Origin: Candidatus Polarisedimenticola svalbardensis
GTDB taxonomy: Bacteria > Acidobacteriota > Polarisedimenticolia > Polarisedimenticolales > Polarisedimenticolaceae
Direction of reading: 5' to 3'
Assembly (NCBI GenBank): GCA_014764515.1
Contig: JACXWD010000007.1
Span: forward strand, 1 to 64,000
Length of the DNA stretch: 64,000 bases
Position 1 is the stretch's first letter, and every line of letters starts with the position of its first letter. The position numbers were made by a program, and so were the translations under genes. Under the pieces are notes generated by a model, which saw only the letters and a list, made by a program, of their open reading frames with translations, made no database searches and was not told the DNA's origin. Below, piece after piece: positions 17,818-27,739 of this stretch.

Positions 17818-18815
17818 TCGATGACGCACCGTTCATCCGGAAGGCGCTCAACCGGGTGCTGTCGTCGGATCCGGAAGTCACGGTTGTCGGCCAGGCGGCC
17901 AGGGGTGAGGAAGCTCTGGAGATGATACCGCTCTGCCGCCCGGACCTGGTCACCCTGGACATCGACCTACCCGGTATCGACGGCATCTCCACCTTGATCG
18001 AACTGCGCCGGATGCTGCCCCAACTGCCTGTAATCATGATGTCCGCCCTGGCCAGGGAGGGAGCCGAAATCACCCTGAACGCCCTGTCCGCCGGGGCGGT
18101 GGATTTCATCGACAAGACGCAGCTGAACATGATGGATTTCCACCAGCTTTCCGCCCAGCTGCTGGAGAAGGTCAGGATCTGGGGCAACGGCGGCGGCGTC
18201 AGGCCCAGAAACGGCAACAACGGCAGCGGGATGGCGACGACGGAACTCGATGTGGACTGGAGCCGCTATGATCTCTGTGTCATCGGCGCATCCACTGGGG
18301 GCCCCGCCGCCCTTGAAATGATCCTGACTGCCGCCCACGCCGATTTCCCGGCGCCGATTGTCATCGTCCAGCACATGCCGGCCGGGTTCACCCGGCCGTT
18401 CGCCGAACGACTGGACGGCATGAGCGCACTCACCGTCCGGGAAGCGACCCACGGTGCGGAACTGGTTCCCGGCCAGGTCCTGATCGCCCGGTCCGGGCAG
18501 CATCTCAAGGTCGACAAGGACAGGACCGTGCGGCTGTCCCGGCAGCCGGCGGACACATCCCACCGGCCGAGCATCGACGTCACTATGTATTCGGCGGCCT
18601 GTTCCCTCCCGGGAAGACGGCTGGCCGGCATCCTGCTGACCGGCATGGGTGACGACGGCGCCGAAGGCATGTACGCCATCCATCGCAACGGTGGCCTGAC
18701 GTTGGCCGAACACGAAGACACCTGTATCGTTCCGGGCATGCCGATCATGGCCTGCAAGCGCGGCGGCGTGGAGCATTCCCTGCCGCTCCCCGCCATCGCC
18801 TACCTGTTCTCCTGA
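17799..18815 (+). CDS. cheB: Protein-glutamate methylesterase CheB, predicted non-canonical start codon
   Basis: The receiver domain needs the sequence VRVFIVDDAPFIRKALNRVL, but no ATG, GTG or TTG occurs in this frame between the upstream stop (17745) and GTG at 17856, which lies after the acidic pair. I place the start at ATC 17799, preceded by AAGAAGG about 9 nt upstream inside cheR, giving 338 aa. With that numbering: D8/D9, phospho-acceptor D54 (LVTLDIDLPG), then the methylesterase domain with S165 (IGASTGG), H192 (VQHMP) and D285/D286 (GMGDDGAEGM). It removes methyl groups from the MCP. A CheR-CheB frameshift fusion or a sequencing error is the alternative. Confidence 0.85.
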   Translation: MVRVFIVDDAPFIRKALNRVLSSDPEVTVVGQAARGEEALEMIPLCRPDLVTLDIDLPGIDGISTLIELRRMLPQLPVIMMSALAREGAEITLNALSAGAVDFIDKTQLNMMDFHQLSAQLLEKVRIWGNGGGVRPRNGNNGSGMATTELDVDWSRYDLCVIGASTGGPAALEMILTAAHADFPAPIVIVQHMPAGFTRPFAERLDGMSALTVREATHGAELVPGQVLIARSGQHLKVDKDRTVRLSRQPADTSHRPSIDVTMYSAACSLPGRRLAGILLTGMGDDGAEGMYAIHRNGGLTLAEHEDTCIVPGMPIMACKRGGVEHSLPLPAIAYLFS

Positions 18816-18859
18816 TCCGCCTCCCTGTGATATAAGCGAATTTTTCACCGGAGGCTCTC

Positions 18860-19477
18860 TTGAACCGATCGGAGCGCTGCCCGTGGCCCGGCGACGACCC
18901 GTTGTATGTGGCCTACCATGACACCGAATGGGGCGTTCCGGTCCGGGATGACCGCGCACTGTTCGAAAAGCTCCTGCTGGACGGGTTCCAGGCCGGGCTG
19001 TCCTGGATCACTATCCTGAAGAAGCGGGAACGCTACATCGTGGTCTACGACGGCTTCCAGCCGGAGAAGATCGCCCGCTACACACAGAAAAAGCTGGATC
19101 GCCTCATGGCCGACCCCGGCATCGTCCGCAACCGCGCCAAGATAGAGGGCAGCGTTCAGAACGCCCGGGCGTTTCTGGCCATCATGGAGGAGACCGGCAG
19201 CTTTTCCGATTACCTGTGGAGTTTCACCGGCGGCAGAACCCGGGTGAACCGGTTCCGCAGCATGGCCGAAATGCCGGCCCAGACCGCTGCGAGCTCGGCC
19301 ATGTCAAAGGAACTGAAAAGTCGTGGGTTCAAGTTCGTCGGGCCGACCATCTGCTACGCGTTCATGCAGGCTGTTGGGATGGTCAACGACCACCTGACCG
19401 GCTGTTACCGCTACCGGGAAATCAACCGGCTTTCGCCAGCATCCTCCCGATCTCCTTCAACAGGACATCGGAAGTAA
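18860..19477 (+). CDS. tag: DNA-3-methyladenine glycosylase I
   Basis: 205 aa, TTG start with CCGGAGG 5 nt upstream. N-terminal RCPW and YHDTEWG (Cys6 and a conserved His), the LLLDGFQAGLSWITIL helix motif, GPTICYAFMQAVGMVNDH and the final HLTGCYRY. The four zinc-snap ligands of E. coli Tag (Cys, His near the N-terminus; His, Cys near the C-terminus) all have counterparts. Excises 3-methyladenine from alkylated DNA. Its 3' end overlaps the receiver gene on the other strand by 56 bases. Confidence 0.94.
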   Translation: MNRSERCPWPGDDPLYVAYHDTEWGVPVRDDRALFEKLLLDGFQAGLSWITILKKRERYIVVYDGFQPEKIARYTQKKLDRLMADPGIVRNRAKIEGSVQNARAFLAIMEETGSFSDYLWSFTGGRTRVNRFRSMAEMPAQTAASSAMSKELKSRGFKFVGPTICYAFMQAVGMVNDHLTGCYRYREINRLSPASSRSPSTGHRK

Positions 19478-19841
19478 ACGGCTTGGGGAGGTAAGATTCC
19501 CCATCGCCCAGCTCTTCAAGATCCAGCGCCTCGAAGGCATACCCGGACATGTACAGCACCGGGAGGTCGGGGCGGCTGCGGCGCAACTCCACGGCCAGTT
19601 CGGCTCCACCCAGTCCCGGCATGACCACATCGGTGAGCAACAGATCGAGCTCATCCATGTTTCGCGTAGCGACTTCCAGCGCCTCGGTGCCGCTGGCGGC
19701 CATCAGGACCTTGTACCCTCGCGCTTCGAGGATCCGGCATGTGAGCTTGCGGATGAAGTCTTCATCCTCCGCCAGGAGGATGGTGCCGCTGCTCTGGTCG
19801 ATGGTTTCCTCCACCGCTCTCCCCTCCGCTTCCAACTCCAC
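19422..19841 (-). CDS. Stand-alone response regulator receiver protein
   Basis: 139 aa, GTG start at 19841 (the in-frame GTG at residue 10 is an alternative). Receiver domain only: E25/D26 acidic pair, phospho-acceptor D71 (LLLTDVVMPGLGG), the YMSGYAFE segment and LPKPF with the conserved lysine. The pattern is that of receiver domains normally found attached to hybrid histidine kinases. No kinase partner is adjacent. The last 56 bases lie antisense to the 3' end of tag, an unusually long convergent overlap. Confidence 0.85.
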   Translation of the reverse strand: MELEAEGRAVEETIDQSSGTILLAEDEDFIRKLTCRILEARGYKVLMAASGTEALEVATRNMDELDLLLTDVVMPGLGGAELAVELRRSRPDLPVLYMSGYAFEALDLEELGDGESYLPKPFTSDVLLKEIGRMLAKAG

Positions 19842-19954
19842 CGATTTTACACCAGCACTTCCATACCGGCGCAGATCATTTCAGTGACGATCAGGGACAT
19901 GCTACTTTAGTATTCGTCTGGCTTGAACTATCCGGCCGGGCATATACTGGGCTC

Positions 19955-20356
19955 ATGAAAATAATGATCGGCGCGACGGCACTCTTTCTTTGCTGCCCGG
20001 CCGTACCGGCGGCGGACGCCACCGACGTGGCCGAGGGTCGCTATCTCTTCCGGATCTACTGCACCGCTTGCCACGGAGGCGCCGCCGGAGGTGACGGGCC
20101 GGCGGCCGCCGAGCTCAAGAGCAGTCCCACGGACCTGACCCTCCTGTCCAGGAACAACGACGGTGAGTTCCCGCGGGAACAGGTGGCTCGCACGATTGCG
20201 GGACTTGCGCGCAGCCCCGGTCACGAGGCGAGTGAAATGCCGTTGTGGGGCCTCAGTTTGATAGAGACCGGCAGTGACACCGACCAGCGCGCCGTAGTCG
20301 ACGACAAGATCCGGCGACTGGTCCGTTACCTGGAGTCGATTCAGAATCTGAAATAG
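19955..20356 (+). CDS. Periplasmic monoheme cytochrome c
   Basis: 133 aa. Signal peptide to about residue 21 (PAVPA-AD). One heme-attachment motif CTACH (about residues 36-40) in the context GRYLFRIYCTACHGG, and a likely axial methionine in MPLWG (about residue 94). This is the class I cytochrome c/CccA-like fold. Role: periplasmic electron carrier; no oxidase or reductase partner is nearby. The last 16 bases overlap the convergent MBOAT gene. Confidence 0.88.
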   Translation: MKIMIGATALFLCCPAVPAADATDVAEGRYLFRIYCTACHGGAAGGDGPAAAELKSSPTDLTLLSRNNDGEFPREQVARTIAGLARSPGHEASEMPLWGLSLIETGSDTDQRAVVDDKIRRLVRYLESIQNLK

Positions 20357-21759
20357 ATGAACGGCCGGGGCCCGTCCAAGTTGAACACCATGATCAGCAC
20401 CACGGCGGCGGCGTAGATCGCACCCTTGAGAACCACAGGCGTCGCCTGGAACCGCTCCGGTATCGAGGCGATCTCATTGATCCACTGCGCCGCCCAGCCG
20501 AACAGGATAACGCCGGCGCATGCCAGCATGCCGACGGTGACCCGGTCCACCGGCTCGAACCGGATCAGGGCGGTGAGGTAGTGGCCCAGGGCGGTCATGT
20601 CTTCGCAGCGGAACACCAGCCACGTCAGGACTACGGCGTGGAAAACCATGATTCGCTTCAGGAACAGGGACCCTCTAGAACGGTACGAGGCGGTGGTTAC
20701 CGCCGCCGACCCGACCATCTTCTCCACCGCCAGGTAGCCGCCGTGGAGGAACCCCCACAGCACGAAATGCCAGGCGGCGCCGTGCCACAGTCCGCCAAGC
20801 AGCATGGTCAACATCAGGTTGCGGTAGGTCCCGAAGCGGGTCTTCATCCGGTTTCCGCCAAGGGGGATATACAGGTAATCCCGCAGCCAGGACGACAGGG
20901 AAATATGCCAGCGTTTCCAGAAATCGCTGAAACTGACCGCCATGTACGGTCGCCGGAAGTTGTCCGGCAGATCGTAACCCATCAGGCTGGAGCACCCGAT
21001 GGCGATGTCGGAGTAGCCGCTGAAATCAAAGTAGATCTGGAAGGTGAACGCATATAGTCCAAGCCAGGCCTGGAATGCCGACGCTCCCTCGGGTGAGTTG
21101 AACATCGGATCCGCGTAACGGCCCAACAGGTCTCCCAGAACGATCTTCTTGATCAGGCCCATGACGATCAGAACCAGCGCCGATTCGAAACGGGCCGGGG
21201 TCATGGCCGGCTTTTTCGGCACCTGGGGCAGGAAATGGGATGCCCGCATGATCGGGCCTGCGATGAGCTGGGGAAAATACGCCACGTAGAAAGCGAAACG
21301 GGACCAGGATCGCTCAGCAGGTATGTGACGCCGGTAGACGTCGATGGTGTAGCTCATGCTCTGGAACGTGTAGAACGAGATACCTACCGGCAGGATGATG
21401 TTCAGGTCGGTCCAGGACAGCCGGAGACCGACCACCGCCGCCAGGTCCACCACCGTCTCGGCGAAGAACCCGTAATACTTGAAGAAACCGAGGATTCCCA
21501 GGTTGGTGGCCACGGACAGTAGAAGGAACCACCTGCGGGTGGCGGGCGATCGGCTGCTGTCGATCCTGATCCCGGCAATGTAGTCGATTTGTGTGGAGAT
21601 GAGGATCAGAACGATCAACCAGTGATTGTTGGAGACGTAGAAATAGTAGCTGGCCAGAAGCAGGATCCAGATCCGCAGCTTCGGAAATCCGACCAGGGTC
21701 CAGCACAGTGCCAGGGCGGCCAGGTAGAAAACAAAGTATTCGAAGGAGTTGAAAAGCAC
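20341..21759 (-). CDS. MBOAT-family O-acyltransferase (AlgI/DltB-like)
   Basis: 472 aa, GTG start three bases after the SGNH gene stop. About 10-12 membrane helices. Signature residues are present: the RPYMAVSFSDFWKRWHISLS block with the WRRWH-type motif (about residues 270-290) and MLLGGLWHGAAWHFVLWG (about 325-342), which contains the catalytic histidine (WHG). The N-terminus MLFNSFEYFVFYLAAL is typical of AlgI-type proteins. They move acyl groups across the inner membrane for O-acetylation of exopolysaccharide or wall polymers. Paired with the SGNH protein upstream as in AlgI/AlgJ or PatA/PatB systems. Confidence 0.93.
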   Translation of the reverse strand: MLFNSFEYFVFYLAALALCWTLVGFPKLRIWILLLASYYFYVSNNHWLIVLILISTQIDYIAGIRIDSSRSPATRRWFLLLSVATNLGILGFFKYYGFFAETVVDLAAVVGLRLSWTDLNIILPVGISFYTFQSMSYTIDVYRRHIPAERSWSRFAFYVAYFPQLIAGPIMRASHFLPQVPKKPAMTPARFESALVLIVMGLIKKIVLGDLLGRYADPMFNSPEGASAFQAWLGLYAFTFQIYFDFSGYSDIAIGCSSLMGYDLPDNFRRPYMAVSFSDFWKRWHISLSSWLRDYLYIPLGGNRMKTRFGTYRNLMLTMLLGGLWHGAAWHFVLWGFLHGGYLAVEKMVGSAAVTTASYRSRGSLFLKRIMVFHAVVLTWLVFRCEDMTALGHYLTALIRFEPVDRVTVGMLACAGVILFGWAAQWINEIASIPERFQATPVVLKGAIYAAAVVLIMVFNLDGPRPFIYFRF

Positions 21760-21762
21760 GGC

Positions 21763-22896
21763 TCAGTCCGTCCCGTCGGACCGGCTCAGGACCGGTCGCA
21801 ATCTATCGGCCAGGAGCCGGGAGTACTTTCGGATGCCGCTCTGGTTGAGATGATTGAAATCGAAGTAGTCCGCATCGGACAGCAGATCGAAATCGACCCG
21901 CACATAGGGAAACCCGCGGGCGGTCACTTCCCGCTCAACCGTTTCCCGCATGAACCGCCGCAAAGCTTCCTGCCGCTCCGTCGTCAGGTAGACGTAAGGC
22001 GCCTCTTCCACCTCATTCACGACAAGCCGGACGTCATGTGCGCGGCACAGGTCCAGGATTGCCAGGAAAGTGTTCCAGTACTCGTCCGCCGGCAGAAATT
22101 CATCCAGGCCGCCTTCCTGGCCATCTTTCAGACTCCTGGCGTTCTCCCTCTGCTTTTCCCTGAAGTAGCCCGGGGCCAGCTCCACCCGCTCGTAGGCGCC
22201 GTTGGTTTTGGACACCGCCACCGAGGTCACGCTGCCGTCGTCGAAGAGTAGTTCGAGGGATCCTGTGCCGGGATCGTCCCGGAGTCGTTTCATGATGTCC
22301 GACAGACCGTCCGGTCGCAGCGTTCCGGCTCCGGCCTCGACGGCAGTGTCCAGCACCGGGCGCTCCAGGGCATGGTCTACCCGCTCCCGAAGCCGGGGCA
22401 TCCACCCCAGAACCGTAGTGGACGGTCCGAAGAAAACCAGGTTGTCCTTCAGACTGTCCAGGCTGTAGCCAAGGGAGAGGTATTGGGGGATGCGGGCCAG
22501 ACAGACCGGGTAGGCGGCATGGATCCGTTCCGCCACCGGCTGGAAGTTCTGATGGCCCACCGACCAGACCACGGTGGTTGTCGGCGGCATGGTCTCGATC
22601 AGGTCCTGGAACTGGGCGTACTGGGTCGGCAGCCAGTTGGCCCAATGGGCCAGGTTGGTGGATCGGACGCCCAGGAGCGGGTCCAGGAGATCCGGATGCA
22701 TGGCGCAGTAGGTTCTGCTGTCGCCGACGAACACCATGTCGAACCGGGACCTGTCCAGCTCGTAGGCGCTCATCTTCTGAACGAGGCTGCCGGTTGGAGA
22801 GGGAGGACCGTCGGTCTTGATCAGGAAGAGGCCAAGGTTGATCAACAGCCAGCCGGCTGCAAACCCGGCCAGGTATCGAAGGATCAGGGGTCGCAT
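21763..22896 (-). CDS. Membrane-anchored SGNH-like protein, partner of MBOAT
   Basis: 377 aa, ATG start. One N-terminal transmembrane segment (LAGFAAGWLLINLGLFLI). SGNH-like elements: VFVGDSRTYCAMHP (about residues 56-69) with the GDS serine, and a C-terminal FDFNHLNQSG (about 350) giving the Asp/His pair. This layout fits AlgJ/AlgX- or DUF1574-like extracytoplasmic acetyltransferases working with an MBOAT protein. Both genes are read in the same direction with a 3-nt gap. The accepting polymer is unknown; no polysaccharide synthase genes are in this window. Confidence 0.75.
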   Translation of the reverse strand: MRPLILRYLAGFAAGWLLINLGLFLIKTDGPPSPTGSLVQKMSAYELDRSRFDMVFVGDSRTYCAMHPDLLDPLLGVRSTNLAHWANWLPTQYAQFQDLIETMPPTTTVVWSVGHQNFQPVAERIHAAYPVCLARIPQYLSLGYSLDSLKDNLVFFGPSTTVLGWMPRLRERVDHALERPVLDTAVEAGAGTLRPDGLSDIMKRLRDDPGTGSLELLFDDGSVTSVAVSKTNGAYERVELAPGYFREKQRENARSLKDGQEGGLDEFLPADEYWNTFLAILDLCRAHDVRLVVNEVEEAPYVYLTTERQEALRRFMRETVEREVTARGFPYVRVDFDLLSDADYFDFNHLNQSGIRKYSRLLADRLRPVLSRSDGTD

Positions 22897-22925
22897 CCCG
22901 GAGAGTCTACCGGAAATCCTACTTT

Positions 22926-22964
22926 GGGGACAGGCACCTTAACTCGGTTTTGGTGCCTGTCCCC
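22926..22964. repeat. GGGGACA-family inverted repeat, copy 1
   Basis: Perfect 13-bp arms GGGGACAGGCACC (22926-22938) and GGTGCCTGTCCCC (22952-22964) around a 13-nt loop. It lies in the 74-bp spacer between the TonB receptor stop and the SGNH gene start. As RNA it would fold on either strand and could act as a 3'-end stabiliser or weak terminator. The core matches repeats at 35133, 44114 and 51177, so it belongs to a dispersed REP-like family. Confidence 0.85.
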
Positions 22965-22970
22965 GTTTTG

Positions 22971-25178
<2,208 letters not shown>

Positions 25179-25257
25179 GGATAACCCCCCTTAAGGGAAA
25201 ACTGGCAGTCCCCCGGTTCCCATGATTCATGCGAACCACACCACCAAATCCACCTGA

Positions 25258-25266
25258 ATCATAGCA
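25258..25266 (-). promoter_or_regulatory. Possible extended -10 promoter of the TonB receptor gene
   Basis: On the minus strand the spacer contains TGCTATGAT, an extended -10 element, about 80 nt before the GTG start of the receptor. No good -35 hexamer stands at 17 nt. Nearby, a CCCTTAAGGG palindrome overlaps the ribosome-binding region (around 25187-25196). No Fur-box-like 19-mer could be recognised. Confidence 0.3.
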
Positions 25267-25320
25267 AACGGAATCAAAGGATTCCGGACCGGTTTGGGAA
25301 CTTTTCCGGCCGCACCAGGA

Positions 25321-26055
25321 TCAGCGCACTGCCGACCCCGGAACCACCTCGATCAGGCCATCTCCGGACCGGACCTGGCACTTGGTGCCGCCGTCGTAAT
25401 CCGGGGCCCGCAGCATCAGTACCGCCGGCTGTCCGAAGGCTGTGCAGGCCGACTCCGACGATTCGTCCACACCCCGCCACAACCGGATAAAGCGGTTGTT
25501 TTCCCACTCGTGGCCGAGGGTTGTCAGCTCGGTATGGCCGGGGTGTACGGTGACGCCGGGATCCAGCGTCATCAGCCGCTCCATGATGGAGTGCCGCAAG
25601 TCGTTGAACGTCGTGTGGCCAGGCGCCCGGGTTCCACCAACGCTCCCTTTGAACAACGTGTCCCCCGGAAACAGCGCCTCCCCGTTCACAAGGTAGGAGG
25701 CCTGACCCACGGTGTGGCCCGGTGTGTGGATGACGCGGATGGTGAGCGCACCACTCTCAACGGTCTCGTTATGCCCCAACGTCTGATCCAGCCTGTCGAA
25801 CAACGCCGCTTCCGCCTCGTGACCGCATACCGGGATGTGGAACCTGGAACGGAACAGGTCGTTCCCCAGCACGTGGTCTACGTGGTGATGGGTGCACAGG
25901 ATGTGGGTCGGCGTCAGGTCGAGGGCCTCGATCCTGTCGAGAATCGGCGGTGCAGGCCCCCCGGTATCCACGATGACGGCGGAACCGCCCGGCCGGTCGG
26001 CCACCAGCCAGGTGTTGGACAGGTAGGAGGCATGCATCGATTTTTCGATGATCAT
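25321..26055 (-). CDS. MBL-fold metal-dependent hydrolase (glyoxalase II-like)
   Basis: 244 aa from the ATG at 26055, which overlaps the stop of the ABC-F gene (TGATG); the longer ORF start is rejected because it lies within that gene. Metallo-beta-lactamase motif THHHVDH (residues 55-61), then HTPGHTVGQASY with a further ligand His, PGDTLFKGSVG with the bridging Asp, and HPGHTELTTLGHE. This is the glyoxalase II/YcbL-like branch, which hydrolyses thioesters such as S-lactoylglutathione. The exact substrate is not known. Coupled to the ABC-F gene. Confidence 0.9.
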   Translation of the reverse strand: MIIEKSMHASYLSNTWLVADRPGGSAVIVDTGGPAPPILDRIEALDLTPTHILCTHHHVDHVLGNDLFRSRFHIPVCGHEAEAALFDRLDQTLGHNETVESGALTIRVIHTPGHTVGQASYLVNGEALFPGDTLFKGSVGGTRAPGHTTFNDLRHSIMERLMTLDPGVTVHPGHTELTTLGHEWENNRFIRLWRGVDESSESACTAFGQPAVLMLRAPDYDGGTKCQVRSGDGLIEVVPGSAVR

Positions 26056-27701
26056 CAGTCGCCCCCGCGCTTTTCGCGACGGGCCTTGCGCACCGCAGCT
26101 TCCACATCCAGGTGGTCGTCGCCGCAACGCTGGATGTATTCGTCGTATGTGCCACGGAAATCCTGGATGCCGTCATGGCGGATCTCCAGGATCCGGGTGG
26201 CGACCTTCGAGACGAACCAGCGGTCATGGGAAACCACCACCATGCTGCCGTCGTACTTTGTAAGCCCGGTGGCCAGGGATTCGATCCCCTCCAGGTCCAG
26301 GTGGTTGGTCGGCTCGTCCAGAACCAGGACGTTCGGCTGTCTCAGGCCGATCTTGGCGAAGATCAGCCGGGCCTTCTCGCCACCGGACAGGGCGCCGATC
26401 TTCTTTTCGACTTCATCCTTCTGGAACAGCACCTCCGCCAGCTTGCCTCTAACGAATCCGACGTTCTCGCCGGGGGCATAGTTCCACAGCCAGCTCTGCA
26501 TCGTCTCTTTCTCGTGCCCTTCCAGTTCACTGTGATCCTGGGGAAAGTAGCCGATGTGGGTCTCGTAGCCCCACTCCACGTCTCCGGCGTCGGAGGCCAG
26601 CTCACCCACCATGATTTTCAGCAGGGTCGATTTCCCGATTCCGTTGGGGCCCAGAATCGCAAGTCGATCGTCCCGCTCGAGCTTCAGATCCACATTGTTA
26701 AGGACCTGGTTGTCGCCGAACGCCTTGCTGATGCCGGTGGCCTCCACCACCACCCGGCCGCTGTGACGGCAGCGTACGAACTTGAATCTAGGATATCGCC
26801 GGGATGAGCGGGGCAGGTCATCGATGACGATTTTATCGATGATCTTGGCCTTGCTCTTGGCCTGCCGTGCCTTGGTCGGCTTGGCCTTGAACCGTTCCAC
26901 GAACCGCTTGTGATCGTCGATCTCCTTTTCCCGCTTTTCGATTTCCGTTTCCTTGCGTTCCCGGTTCTCCACCTTCTGCCGCAGGAAATCGTTGTAATTC
27001 CCCCGGTACAGGGTGACCTGCTGGTAGTCCACATCCACGATGTGGCTGCAGATGTTGTTCAGGAAACGGTGGTCGTGGGAAACCACCAGCACACATCCTT
27101 TGAAGTCCGAAATAAATTTTTCCAGCCAGCGGATCGAGAGGATATCGAGATGGTTGGTCGGCTCGTCCAGGAGCAGGAGATCCGGACCGGCGGCCAGGGT
27201 CTGGGCCAGCAGCACCCGGAGCTTGAAGCCGCCTGAAAGAACCGAAAGCGGTTCACGATGCTGTGCGGTGGGTATGTTCAACCCTTCCAGGATCTCCCCC
27301 GCCCTGGACTCCATGGCGTAACCGTCATACTGGTGGATACGATCTTCCAGGTCCCCATAGCGATCAGCATCGAACTCCGACCCGGTGTCCGCCAGCATCG
27401 CCTCTTTTTCCTGCATGACCTTCCAGAGCTTTTCATGACCCATCATGACCACGTCCAGGATCGGGACGCTTTCATACTGGTAGTGGTCCTGCTTCAGCAC
27501 ACCGACCACCGCCTTCTTGGGGATGGCGATAGTTCCTGCAGACGCTTCCTCCTCCCCGGTGAGAAGGCGCAGAAGTGTGGACTTGCCCGAACCATTGGCG
27601 CCGACAATGCCGTAGCGGCAACCGGGATTGAACTGCACCGACGCCCCGGTGAAAAGGGTCTGGGAGCCGTAATGCTTGGCAAGATCGGTAATGGAGACCA
27701 T
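26055..27701 (-). CDS. ABC-F family ATPase, YbiT-like
   Basis: 548 aa with two ATP-binding cassettes and no membrane segments. Walker A motifs GANGSGKST (about residue 34) and GPNGIGKST (about 352); signatures LSGGFKLR and LSGGEKAR; Walker B with LLLDEPTNHLD and LVLDEPTNHLD. The inter-cassette linker is Lys/Arg-rich (KAKPTKARQAKSKAK). The closest pattern is E. coli YbiT. ABC-F proteins bind the ribosomal E site and modulate translation or antibiotic action. The charged C-terminal tail (RKARREKRGGD) is short. First of a two-gene unit with the MBL hydrolase. Confidence 0.93.
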   Translation of the reverse strand: MVSITDLAKHYGSQTLFTGASVQFNPGCRYGIVGANGSGKSTLLRLLTGEEEASAGTIAIPKKAVVGVLKQDHYQYESVPILDVVMMGHEKLWKVMQEKEAMLADTGSEFDADRYGDLEDRIHQYDGYAMESRAGEILEGLNIPTAQHREPLSVLSGGFKLRVLLAQTLAAGPDLLLLDEPTNHLDILSIRWLEKFISDFKGCVLVVSHDHRFLNNICSHIVDVDYQQVTLYRGNYNDFLRQKVENRERKETEIEKREKEIDDHKRFVERFKAKPTKARQAKSKAKIIDKIVIDDLPRSSRRYPRFKFVRCRHSGRVVVEATGISKAFGDNQVLNNVDLKLERDDRLAILGPNGIGKSTLLKIMVGELASDAGDVEWGYETHIGYFPQDHSELEGHEKETMQSWLWNYAPGENVGFVRGKLAEVLFQKDEVEKKIGALSGGEKARLIFAKIGLRQPNVLVLDEPTNHLDLEGIESLATGLTKYDGSMVVVSHDRWFVSKVATRILEIRHDGIQDFRGTYDEYIQRCGDDHLDVEAAVRKARREKRGGD

Positions 27702-27739
27702 GATCGGGACAAGGTAGCAGGGAGCCGGGACAGGGTCGA

